From Virgisporangium aliadipatigenens (lineage in GTDB: Bacteria; Actinomycetota; Actinomycetes; Mycobacteriales; Micromonosporaceae), in the NCBI RefSeq assembly GCF_016863615.1, contig NZ_BOPF01000016.1, positions 1-64,000 on the forward strand: a DNA stretch of 64,000 nucleotides. The letters are read 5' to 3'. The notes beneath the pieces are model-generated. The model was given only the letters and a program-made list of their open reading frames with translations, ran no database searches and was not told the origin of the DNA. This document shows, piece after piece, positions 42,284 to 53,900 of this stretch. The translations under genes were made by a program, and so were the position numbers. How positions within the stretch are numbered: the first letter of the stretch is position 1; each line of letters opens with the position of its first letter.

Positions 42284-44865
42284 CGGAGCACCTCACGGAT
42301 CAGCGCGTTGATCTCTTCGGCCTGCTGCTGGTACGAGCCGGGCCGCTGCTGCTCGACGGCCGTCGCGATGTCCCGCAGATGCCGGAACCAGGCGACGCGG
42401 GCGCTGTAACTGACGTACCGCGGCACCAACGAACGGTCCAGGCCGGCCGGCTTGCCCTCGAGGATGTTCGCGGCGGCGGAAATGATGGCCGCGTCGGCGC
42501 GCTCGGAGTTGATCTCCGCCCGGGCGGCCGTCAGGTCCACCATGGCGCGCAGCATCGCGGCGCCCGCGCCGACGACCGCGCCGGTCAGCGCCTCCTTGCG
42601 CTTGGTGGGGTTCGGGGCGGTCAGGTAGCGCACGGCGAGCGCCTCCTGGCCCATGCCGGCGAGCGTGATGAGGCCCCGCATCGTCTTGAGCCGGTCGCGC
42701 ACCGCGTCCGACAGCTTGGGATTGCTGAGCCGGTACTCCAGGTACTCGAGCGTCTGCGGGGTGACCAGCACGCCGCGGTTCGCGGTGAACGTCGAGAGCA
42801 CCACCGGCCACTCCGCCATGTTCACCAGGGCGGCCAGCGGCGGGGCCTCCGGATGCGACGGGCGGGCCAGCGGTTTGAGGTTGCGCACCGGCGCCGGCGC
42901 GTCGGCGGGCGGGGCCGGCTGCTGGAACTTGTCGAGGTCGATCCGCCGCCCGGTGCGGTCCTGGGCGAGCACCCGCACGCCGGTGGCGCCGATCAGCGCG
43001 CCGTGCGCGTCGTGGATGTCGGCCGGCGCGCCGAACAGCCCCGGTTCCCGCGGATCTATCCACCGCGGGACGATCGTCCCGGTCCGGTCGTCGCCGACGA
43101 TCCCGAACGTCCGGGCCTGCCGACGCGAGGTGGCCGGCACGTGGATCCAGACCGCCGCGCCGCCCTGCGACAGCACGAGGTTCCAGATCCGCTGCTCCTC
43201 GGTCCGCGGCTGGAAGGCGCCGCCGGCCGCCCGCTCGATGTCGGCCGGCGACAGGTCGGTCCGGCCGCTGCCCTCCAGCGCCGACGGGTCGGCGAGGGCG
43301 CCGCCCAGCGCACCGAGCGCGCCGAGGATCATGCCGACGTCGTCGGGCGTCGACCCGAGCGGCGCGGTCGCGGCGGCCGGTTCCACCTCGCCGTGCCACA
43401 GGTCGAGCCGTTCGACGGAACGGCCCGGCGCGATGCCGGTCTCCGGATCGGTGAGCAGGTCGCGGGCCGCCCGCACGGGCGCCCACACGTCGGCGCCGGG
43501 CCTGGCCGGCGGCGTGACGACGGCCGGCCCGGCGATCGGGACCAGCGGCGCCGCGAGTTCCTGGAGCGCGGCGGCGTGCGTCGGGCGCGCGGTGCCGATC
43601 GACCCGAGGTGCTCGATCCAGTCGCCCGCCTCGACCGGGCTCATGGCCGGCAGCGCGGTGGCGATCCGGTCCGTGGCCCACTGCCGGGTCTCCGCGTCGT
43701 CCGGCGGCCGCGCCAGCAGGGTCGCCACGGCGCCGGCGATCGCCAGGTCGCGCAGATGCTCGGCATCGGGCCCGGTGGCGGCGGCCAGGATGGCGTGTTC
43801 GGCGAACGCCGCCTGCACCCGTCCGGGCGCGGTGTGCGCGAGCAGGCCGGCCAGGATCGTGCGGCGCAGCCCGGGCGTCGGTATGAGGACGAAGGCGTTC
43901 GCGTCCTCGGAGGCGCCCACGACGGTGCCGAACGGCTTGAGCGTGGACTTGCCCGGGGTGAAGTCGAGCGACGCGCGCGGTGCGCCGCGGCCGGGCGGCG
44001 CGAGCAGGTCGGCGACGCTCTTCGGCTTCTCGCCGGGCACCGCGGCCCGGAAGTCCTCGTACGCCGCGACCAGGCCGGAGACGCCGATGCGCTGCTGGGT
44101 GACGGCGGGGGCGTCGAGGCGCGGCCGGGCGGCGGCCCGATCGACGTTCTCCGCGACCCAGTCGAGCCCCGCGCCGAACGCGATCCACTTGTCGATCACC
44201 CGGCCCGGGTGCCCGCCGAGGCGGCCGTTCCACTCCGCCTGCACCTGGCGCAGTTCGTGCACCAGGCGGCGCAGGTCCGGCATCGCCTGCGGCACCATCG
44301 GGTGCAGGACCGTGGTCGGCGTGAACAGCGCGGGCGGCAGCTCCGCCACCGGGGTGTCGCCCCCGAGGTGCACCCCGGACGGGTCGGCGCCCGGCGCGGT
44401 CGGCGGGACCGGCGCGCGTTCGGTCGGCTTGACCATGAGGTGGTCGGCGAGGTCGAGCGTCGTCTCCCGGTCGGCGGCGTCCACCGGCACGATGTGCGGG
44501 GCGTGCGGGTCGGCGACGTCGGCGACCTTGAGCCCGGTGACGTTCGCGCCGAACGTGTCCGCGTAGGTGCGCGCGATCTCCTCGGTGACCGGGGTGCCCA
44601 GCTTGGACAGGTCCAGCCGCATCCGGTCGCGGGCGGAGCGCGGCTGCCCGCGCACCCAGTTGACGACGAAGTCCTGCGCGATGGCCTGCGGCGCGACGGT
44701 CACCCAGGTCCAGCCGTGGCCGTCGCCGCGCGCCCTGGCGTACTCGAAGGCGGCCGACTGCAGCGGTCGGTCCAGCGTCGAGGCGAGCAGCACCACCCCG
44801 GTCGGCGTCGGCATGATGTAGTCGTCGACGCAGATCTCGTCCTTCGGCCGTGCCGGTCCGGGCAC
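42277..44865 (-). CDS. 862-residue two-cysteine protein sharing its C-terminal half with the 7242-residue protein
   Basis: Starts GTG 44865 with GGGAGG five bases upstream. N-terminal module: EICVDDYIMPTPTGVV with C12, then DPSGVHLGG at ~160. From ~570 to the end it matches the last ~600 residues of the plus-strand giant: GDDRTGTIVPRWIDPREPGL against GDDRSGRVVPRWVDPRSPGL, then SYSARVAWFRHL against NSNRVAWYRRI, both ending EVLRC. Only C12 and C862 are cysteines. It lies 57 bp after the 6234-residue gene and overlaps the next start. No catalytic motif is seen. The shared C-terminal domain suggests a docking or assembly part for the family. Confidence 0.9.
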   Translation of the reverse strand: MPGPARPKDEICVDDYIMPTPTGVVLLASTLDRPLQSAAFEYARARGDGHGWTWVTVAPQAIAQDFVVNWVRGQPRSARDRMRLDLSKLGTPVTEEIARTYADTFGANVTGLKVADVADPHAPHIVPVDAADRETTLDLADHLMVKPTERAPVPPTAPGADPSGVHLGGDTPVAELPPALFTPTTVLHPMVPQAMPDLRRLVHELRQVQAEWNGRLGGHPGRVIDKWIAFGAGLDWVAENVDRAAARPRLDAPAVTQQRIGVSGLVAAYEDFRAAVPGEKPKSVADLLAPPGRGAPRASLDFTPGKSTLKPFGTVVGASEDANAFVLIPTPGLRRTILAGLLAHTAPGRVQAAFAEHAILAAATGPDAEHLRDLAIAGAVATLLARPPDDAETRQWATDRIATALPAMSPVEAGDWIEHLGSIGTARPTHAAALQELAAPLVPIAGPAVVTPPARPGADVWAPVRAARDLLTDPETGIAPGRSVERLDLWHGEVEPAAATAPLGSTPDDVGMILGALGALGGALADPSALEGSGRTDLSPADIERAAGGAFQPRTEEQRIWNLVLSQGGAAVWIHVPATSRRQARTFGIVGDDRTGTIVPRWIDPREPGLFGAPADIHDAHGALIGATGVRVLAQDRTGRRIDLDKFQQPAPPADAPAPVRNLKPLARPSHPEAPPLAALVNMAEWPVVLSTFTANRGVLVTPQTLEYLEYRLSNPKLSDAVRDRLKTMRGLITLAGMGQEALAVRYLTAPNPTKRKEALTGAVVGAGAAMLRAMVDLTAARAEINSERADAAIISAAANILEGKPAGLDRSLVPRYVSYSARVAWFRHLRDIATAVEQQRPGSYQQQAEEINALIREVLRC

Positions 44866-44922
44866 CTTGCCTCCCTCATTGCCACGCTGGTCCCGGCACT
44901 ACGTACGCCGGCGCGGTTCGGT

Positions 44923-47900
44923 TCACGACTGCGGCGGTTGCTGTGACGCCGGCAGGAAACGGCAGTGCACGACCATCTCGCTGACGGTGTGCAGGACGGA
45001 CTGCGTCTGCCGATCGGACCGGCTGTCCATGATCTGGATCACGCGGCCGACCCACAGCGCCTTCGCCGCCGGGTCGTCCAGCTCCTTCGCGACCGTCGCG
45101 ATGGCCGCGTCCGCCAGGTCCCGCCGGCCGTGCCGCAGATGTTCGAACGCCGCCGAGATGGCCTGCACGACGAGCGGGTTCCCGCCGGTGCCGTCCAACG
45201 CGGTCAGCTGGTCGTGCACCGACTCACGCGCGTCGGGCGCCGGTGCGGTGGACGGGACACCGGTGCCCTGCGAGGTGGCGAGCACCGGCCGACCGAACGC
45301 GGGCGTGCCCCGGCCGGTCGGCGGCGCCGGGCTGGCCGGTGCCGCCGGTGTCGTCGACCGGTTCCACCAGCTGCTGATGCCCGACGTGAAGTCGTTGAAC
45401 CGGGCGGCGTTCGACCGGCCGGGCACCTGCTGCGGCACGGTGGTCTCCGCCGGGGTGACGTCGCCGTGCCGCCCCGCGACGACGTGGCCCACGTTCGTCA
45501 GCGAACGGGTGCCGGGCGCGTAGTAGGAGACGTGCCCCGACGCGTCCTTCTTCCCACCCGCGGTGCCGAACCGGAACGCGTCGGCGAACGTCGCCGGGTC
45601 GGGGCCGTGATAGCCGACGTACGAGACCGCGTCACCGGGTGCCCGGGCGGTGTACAGCCGGCTGCCCGGCGCCAGGCCCAGGTCGGCGGCGGAACGGATG
45701 TTCGTGCCGATGCCGGGGGAGCCCATCAGCACCACGTTGTCGAACGGCGTCCCGTCCCGCAGCGCGTACGAGGTGACCAGCGTGCCGTAGCTGTGCGCGG
45801 ACACCGTCACCGTCGCACCGGGCGCCAGTTCCGCCTGCAGCCCGGCCCGGAACTCCCGCAGCAGCGCGCCGCCCTCCTTCGCGGCCGCCACCGTCATCGC
45901 GTCGGCGTGCTGCGGCGACCGGTAGCCGAGCCAGGCGATCGTGGCGGTCTGCCCGGGGCCGGCGAGGTTGCGGACGTTGTCGGCGCTCGCCACCAGGGTC
46001 GGGTACCGGTTGAGGCCGCCGAGCATGCCGGGGACCAGCACCCCCACCCGGCCGGCCGTCGCGAGGTCGCCGCGCACCTCGACCACCCGGCCCGGCCACG
46101 CGGGGTCGAACGTGAGGATCTGGCGCGGCACCATCCGCCGGCCCGGTTCGCCGTCCGGGCCGACGACCCAGGTCTCCACGCCCTCCAGCAGTTTGCGCAT
46201 CGCGTCGCGCACGGCGGGGTTCGACGTCCGGGCGGCGCGCGCCGCGATCCGCTGCTGGTTGGCCGCGAACCGCAGCGGGTACGGCGCGCCCTCGAGGTTG
46301 CCGACGAGGTCGGGAACGTTCGTCGCCAGGCCGGTGGCGACGTCCTGCGGGACACCGTCGAAGAACCGCCGCACCGCCGTCACCCGCGCCTCCGGGGTGC
46401 TCGTGCGCAGCGCGTCGAGCAGGGCGCGCAGCGCGGCCTCGGCCTGCGGCACCGTGCCGACGGCCCGCTGCGGCACGCTCGGCGGGTCCGGCCGGGTGGC
46501 GAGGAAGTGCGTCGGGCCCTCGTTGCGGATCAGCGTCACCGTGCGGCGGCCGTCGCGCGGGTGCGCGTCGACCAGCCCGGCCGGGCGCAGCACCCGGATC
46601 CCGAGGTTCAGCCGGTCGGTGGCGAGCCGGGGGAGCAGGTCCACGATCCGCTCCGGGTCGGGACCGGTGGCGCGCAGCACGTTCACGGCGACGTGCGGTT
46701 CGATGCCGCCCAGCGCCTCCGCGTAGTCGGCGGTGTGCGCCGCCAGGTGGTCGGCGAACAGGTTCCGCAGCGTCGACTCGTCCACTGTGGACAGCCCGGT
46801 GAGGTCGGCCAGTTCGGCGCGGCCCACCGTGGTGATCAGCGCGGGGAAGAACGTGCTCCCGTCCTCCGGCACGACGGCGTCCAGGTGCAGCGCGTCCATC
46901 CGCAGCCACTGCCCCTGCGTCAGGTAGCGGAACTCGCGGCCGACGACCGGACGGTTCTGCGCCTCGGCGGCGGCGCCCACGGTCGGCGCCTCGGCCCGGG
47001 GGGCGACGGGGGTCGAGGACCCCTGGCCCGCCGTCAACGTGGTCCAGCCGTCCCGGAACCCGGAGCCGCCGGTGCGGGTCGGCAGCTGCTGCCCGTCGGT
47101 GGTCCCCAGGTGCACGCCGGTGGTCTCCGGCGTCTTGACCTCCGCGTGCGGAACGGCCCGCAGCGCCGGGACCGTGCCCTGCTGCGACTGCCGGATCGCG
47201 AACACGTAGCGCGGCGAGAACAGCGCCTCCGGGCGCAGGTTCGCCTGCTCCTGCTCGGACGCGGCGGTGTACGCGTTGCCCATCAGCGCGTCGTTGCCCG
47301 GGCGCGGGTTGCGCAGGTCGGTCAGGTTGGGCTCCGTCACGTGGCGGAACACGTCGATCAGCGTCTGCCCCTGCGGGATGTACTCGTCGTACAGGCCCAG
47401 CAGGTGCACGATCTCGTGCAGCAGGACGGTCAGCCGCAGCCCCGCCGGCCGGCCGGTCAGGCTGACCGGCCAGGTGCCGGAGTTCGCGTAGGTGCCGGCC
47501 TTGGCCATCTGCTGCGGGACGTCGATGACCCGCATCGCCTCGGCCGGGTCGTCGGTGAAGTCCAGCGCGATGTGGAACTGGTCGCCGTCCGGCGTCAGGA
47601 AGCGGCCGTTCACCTGGGCGACCGCCGTCTCGGCGAGCGCCTTCAGCTCGTCGACGGCCTCCTTCGACGCGCCCGCGCCGGCCTTCAGGTGCAGCCGCAG
47701 GTGGTGCACCCGCACGACGGTGCCGGGCTTGAGTTCCAGCCGGGCGAGGTCGTACCGCTGGGTCAGCGAGTGCTGGCGCAGCAGCGGTTCGGCGATGTCC
47801 TCGCCGTCGTAGACGTGCGCCCGCTGCCGGGAACTTCTGACCGGGACGGCGTGCCGCTTCAGCAGTTCCGACAGCCGCGCCGGGTCGATGTTCGTGACGG

Positions 47901-50900
47901 CCCGCTCCGGCGGCAGGCTCCACCAGCCGTTCTTCGTGGGGTCGGCGGTGTTGGTGCGCCACTCGCTGGCGTAGTCGAGCCGGATCGGGGTCGCGGCCGG
48001 GTCGGCGAAGAGGTTCACGCCGCTGAACCGGATGTCGACCGGCACGACCGAGGCGGGCGCCGGGCCCCTCTCCTTCCTGGCGACCGCCGGCAGGGTCCAC
48101 GCCTGGTTCGGGACCGGGTCGGTGAGCCCGGTCGCCTGGATGATCCGCGCGACGGCGCGGGGCACCTCGTCGCCGGTGACGGGGAGGTTCTCCCGCGCCG
48201 CGTACGCCTCGATCGCCTCCGTCAGCGGCCCGGTCAGTTCCCGGACCAGGGTCTCCCGGACGGCGGTGAGGCGGGCCGGCGAGGTTTTGTACCGGTCGGT
48301 GTCGTATCCGACGACCGACAGCGCGGGCACCGTCGTCGGGAGGTCGACGCTCTTCGCGACCTGTTTGGCGAACGCGCTCAGGCGCCGCGCCGACTCGGCG
48401 TCGAGCGCGTCGCCGTCGAAGGTGAAGCGCAGCGTCGGCTCCTGCTGCCCGGTCGCCGGGCGGCCCTGCGGGGCGAGGTGCGCCGGTGCCGGTGTGCTGC
48501 CCACGCCCTTGTACGCGATCGCCAGGCCCCAGCGCGGCGGGCCGTTCTGCCCGGTGTGCAGGATGTGGCCGAGCATCGCCGACTCGGTCGTCACGATGAG
48601 GTCGCGCGGCACCCCGCGGTCGGCCTGCCGGGTCAGGTTCTCCCGGATCTGCCGTTCGAGGTATCGGGCGGCCTGCTCGGCGTAGTCCCGGCCGGCCTGC
48701 TCCAGCCCGTCGTGCGCGGCCCCGCCGACCGCGTACGCGACGACGGTGAACTGATGCGGCAGCAGGTCCGGGCTGCCCGGGAGCCCACCCGTCGGGGCCT
48801 CCTGGGTCGCCACGAACCACGCGTAGTTGCGCAGCTGGTCGAGGGTCTGCGGCTGGAGGCCGCCGCCGGCGACGTCGAGTTCGAGGTTGGTCGCCCGGCC
48901 CTTGGCCCACGCCTGCGGCCGGACGAGGTCCCGCTCGCGTTCGTTGCTGTAGTACTGCGTCGCGAGCGCGCCGGAGCCGAAACCGGTGCCGCTGCGGAAC
49001 TCGGCGAGCTGCGGGATGCCGACCGCGGCCGCCCGGGCCCGCAACGCGTCGACCTGCGCGGTGATCGCGGCCTGCGCGGCGGACCGGCGGTCACCCACCA
49101 CCACGCTGCTCGGCGAGAACCCGTGCCACAGCCGGTGCAGCTGCTGGCGCAGCACCTCCTCGGCGAAGTCCGCGGGCTGCTGCGGCGTCGAGCCGTGCGC
49201 CGCGTCGACGGTCAGCCGGACCGTCACGTCCACCGGCCGGCGGGGGGTCCTTTCGCGACCGCTCTGCATGCCGGTCCGGACCGGGGTGCTGCCGACGGTG
49301 ACCTTGCCGGCGGCCCGGGTGGCCTCCGCCGGGTCGGCGTCCGGGCCGAGCGCGCGGTCCATCGCGGCGCCGCGCAGTTCCTTGGTGACGAGCGTGTGCA
49401 GGAACGCCGCGGCCGCCCGGTCGGCCGGCAGGTAGTCCGGGTCCGGGGTGACCATGCGCACGGAGAGGTCCGGTCCGCCGTTGGCGAGGTTCTGCGCCGC
49501 CGAGCGGGACAGGTCGGCGACGAGCCGCGCGACCCGGGAGTCGTCGCCGTCGTGCAGCCGCACCTGCGGCGTTCCCGAGCGCAGGTCGACCCGGAGGGTC
49601 ACCTCGACGGTGCCGGGCGCGTGCCACGTGCCCCGGTCGAGACTCTCCGGGCCGTCGGACTCGGCCAGGACGGACGGGAGGGAACGGGTTCTGAGCGCCG
49701 AGATGAAGTCGCCCCACGCCTCCATCCGCTCCCCGGGTGCGTCGTCGAACTCGAGCGCCGTCACGTACTGCCCGCTCGGTGGCAGCAGCGGGTAGAGCAG
49801 CGAACGCATCGACGAGAACACCCCGCCGGAGTTCGCCGGCGCGGCCGAGCGGTCCACGGCGGCCCGGTAGTCGCTGTACGGAACGGTCGGCAGGTCCCGG
49901 ATCTCGGCGACCTGGAGCCGTTCGATCTCGAACAGGTGCCGCGAGGCCATGAGGCGCACCGGGTCCAGGTTCGCCAACTGCTCCGGTGTGCCCAGTTGCC
50001 ACCGGTTGCCCATGAGCTGGTCGTGGCCCGGGCGGGTGATCCGCAGTTCGGCGAGGGCGTCGCGCACCAGCTGCTTGAACGTCGACGCGTAGTTCGTCGT
50101 CCGGGCGAAGTACTCGTCGTCGAGCCCCAGCAGGTGCAGCAGTTCGTGCAGGAGAACGGTCTTCACGACGCCGCGCGGCAGCCGCAGCATCGACGCCGGC
50201 CAGTTGTCGGCCGAGGCGAGCACACCCTCCTTGAGGGCCTCGGCGGTCACGTTGACCACCCGGTCGGCCTGGGCGCGTTCCGGCACCAGGATCGGCGCGA
50301 AGTGGAACTGGTCCCCGCCGGGCAGCCGGAACCGGTGGTTGACGAGGTTGACGACCTCCTGCACCAGCCCGAGGATGCGGCGTTCGGTGGCCCCGTTGAC
50401 GCCGGCTCCGCGCACGATGTGCAGCCGCGGCCGGAACACCTTGGTGAACCTGCCCGGCTCCGTCTCGATGCGCACCACGTCGTAGCGGCTGGAGTTGGTG
50501 CTGTGCGCCAGCGGCGCGAGCAGCGGGTTGGCGGAGGTCTGCACGTACGTGCGGTCGCGCGCCAGTTCGACGGTGCGCACCCGTGCGGCCAGGTCCGCGC
50601 CGAGCACCGGCCCGATGCGCCGCAGCTGCTGCCCGACCTCGAACGACGTCCGCTCGCGCGGCAGCGTCCACCAGCCGTTCCCGGCCACGCTCGTGGTGTC
50701 GGTGCGCCACGGGCTCAGGTACTCCAGTTTCGGCGGCGCGGTCGGGTCGGCCGGCAGGTGGCGTTCGCCGGTGCGCGTGGCGTTGTCGGCCAGCGGGTCG
50801 GTGTGCCCGGCGGTCGGGTCGGCCCGGTCCACGTTGCGGAACCGCACGTCCACCGGCAGCGGCCACGCCGGCGGCCGGCCGTCCCCGGCGTGTTCGCGCT

Positions 50901-53900
50901 GCTGCGTCGCGCTCAGCCGGAGCGGTTCGACGGTCCACTCGCGCCGCATGCCGATCGCGTCGAGCAGGCGGGTCACCTCGGGGTGCGCCTGCGCAACGCC
51001 GAGCTGGGCGGCGAGCGCCTCGCGGACGGTCTCCCGCAGCCGGTCGTGCGCGGCGGTCAGCTGCCGTTCGTCCGGGGTGGTCGCGGGGATCGCGGGCCGG
51101 CCGTCGACCGCCGGGTAGGCCGGTGACGAGTGCCCGACGAACTCCAGCACCGGCATCGGCGTACCGGCCCGGTCGTGGCGGATCGCGCTCGCCGCGACCG
51201 TGCGGGCGAAGGCGTCGATGCGGCGTTCGGACTCGGGGTCGACGCCGGTCGGGGCGGCGGTGTCGAACGTGAGCCGCACGATCGGCCGCGAGGTGCCCGG
51301 CGCGATGCGCCCGCCCGGAGCGAGGTGCGGCGGGGCGGGCAGGTCGCCGCTGCGCTTGTAGACGACCGCCATGCCCCAGCGCTGCGCGCTGCCCGGTGCG
51401 CCCGGAACGAGGGTGCCGAGCGTGTCCGCCTTCGTGGTGACGATGAGGTCCCGCGGGGTGTCGCCGCGCTGGAGCAGGCTCAGCCGCCGGCGGATTCCCT
51501 TCTCCAGCATCGCGGCGGCCTTGGCGGCCAGTTCGCGGCCGGCGTTGTCGGCGCCGTCGGCCCCGCCGACCGCGTAGGTGAGCACCACCAGTTCCTGCGG
51601 GACGCCGCCCGGGCTGGCGATGTCCTCGTCGCCCAGGTCCTGCACGGCGAAGTGCACCAGGCGGTTGATCGTCTCGATCGTGGCCGGCTGCAGGTCGCCG
51701 TCGACCTGGTGCAGCTGGACGTGGGTGGCCTCCTCGCTCCACAGGTACGGCTGGAGCAGCTTCTCCTGCTGCCGGTTCGTCGCCCAGCGCATCTGGGAGC
51801 CGGTCGGCGCCGGTTGGACCTTGAGGGCGAACGGGCCGCGTTCGTAGGTGAGTCCGTACTCGTCGGCCTTGGCGCGCCACCGGTCGGTCAACGTGTCGAA
51901 CCGTTGCCGCACCTGCGGGACGGCCGCCTGCGGGACCAGCGCGGTGCCGGCGGCCGGGATCCCGGACCACAGCCGCCGGAAGCCGTCCGTGAGCACCGTC
52001 GTGGCCGCGGCGTCCGGCGCCGCCGGCAGGACGGCCTGCTGCCAGCCGTCGATCTGCAGCGTGAACGGCAGGAACGGGCTGTCGGCCGGCATCCGGACGG
52101 CGACGGCCTCCTGCCACGCGTCCGGCAGCGTGATGCGCTCCAGCACGGCGTCGACCCGCTCCGGGGTGGCGTCCGCGCCGAGCGCGCGCGGAACGGTCAC
52201 CTCGCGCAGTTCCGTGCGCAACGTGTCGACCATGTGGGTCACCACGGCCGCGCCCGGTGCGGTGCCGTCCGGCGTGTACGCGGTGAGGCTCACGCTCGTG
52301 CGGGGGCCGCCGGTGCGGAAGCGTTCGACCGCCAGCACCGCCAGTTCCTCGGCCACCCGCGCCATGCGGCCCACCGAGGTCGGATCGAGTGCCACGGTCG
52401 GCCGGGCGGTGAAGAACATGCGCATCTTGCCCGGCGCCGTCCACGTGTCCGGCAGTTGCGACACCCGCCGGGCCACCGTGGCGGGGTCGATCTGTTCGAC
52501 GTTCACGCCGGTGAGGTGCTGCAGGTCCGGAACGTGCTGGGTGTGCACGTCCAGGACGTTCTGGCCCGGCTCCAGCGTCACGTCGCGGGTGGACTCCGCC
52601 GGCGGCGGCGCGAACGGCCGCACCGGCGCGCCGACGGCGTTCGTCAGCACGCGGTCGAGGGCGTGCAGGTAGCGCGGCATGAGCAGGTCCCGCGCCCGGG
52701 GGTACGCGACGTTCGGCCCGTAGTCGCCGATGACGCCCATCAGGTCGGTCCGGTCGACCCGCCGCGCCCGGTAGCCGTACCCCGGCCCCCGGTCGTTGCG
52801 GAACGGCTGGAGGAACTTCTGCGTGCGGGAGATGTACTCGTCGTCGAGGCCCATCAGGTGCATGAGCTCGTGCAGGAGGATCAGCCTCGCCCGGGCGGCC
52901 GGCAGCCCGGACAGCGTGCCCGGCCAGTTGTCGTGGCTGGCGAGCGCCCCGGCCGCGAGGGGCCGCTTGCTGAGCCGCACCGTGTTCGTCGCCTTCGCCG
53001 GGTCGTCGACGAACTCCAGCGTCAGGTGGAACTGGTCGCCGTTCGGCAGCCGGAAGCGGTGGTTGATGTCGGCGACGGCCTCCAGCGCCATCTTCTTCAG
53101 GTCGTTCTCGATCACGCGGCTGACGTCGTCCACGCGCTCCAGATAGATGCGTTGGTGGAACGCGCGCACGACCTTGCCGGGCGCGAACTCGACCCGGGTC
53201 ACGTCGTACCGGTGGCGCATCGGGACGGTGACCAGACTGCGCACCCCGAGCCCCGCGGAGGCGTTCACATGAGGCTCGTCGACGGAGAAGTCGACGGCGC
53301 GGGTGGCCTCCGGGGCCAGCGCGGCGACGGAACGCAGCCGCACGTCGACGTCGGTGACGAGCGCGTCGGCGGGCACCTGCCACCAGCCGGCGGCCCCGGG
53401 CCGGACCCGGCTGGTGCGCCACGGGTTGAGGTAGTCCAGCAGCGGCGGGGTCTCCCGGTCGTTGCCCGGATCCAGGTGCACGCCGCCGAAGTGCAGGTCG
53501 AACGGCACCGGGTGGGAGTCCGGGTGGACCGTCGAGGGGCGCTTCGGCGCCGGCCAGCGCTCCGGCGGCGCCTCGGTGACCGTGAAGTTGCGCATCTTGC
53601 CGTCGGCCGCGCGGATCGCCTCGTCGGGCGTCATCGCCTTGCCCCGGTTGCGGGCCCACTGCAGCGTGGCCGTGACGATCGCGTCGTGCGTCGCGGCGCG
53701 CAGGTACCCGGTGACCGCCGCGGCCCGCGCGTCGTCCAGAGCCCGGTCGCCGGTCTCGAACGGCCGCAGCGACAGATACGGCCGCTCACCCCGGCGCAGC
53801 GTGCCGGCGACCCGTTCGGCGAACGTGTCGAGGCGCATCAGCGAGTCGTGGTCGAGCCGGCCGTCCGCGTCGAACGTGAGCCGCACCAGCGGCCGCGGCT

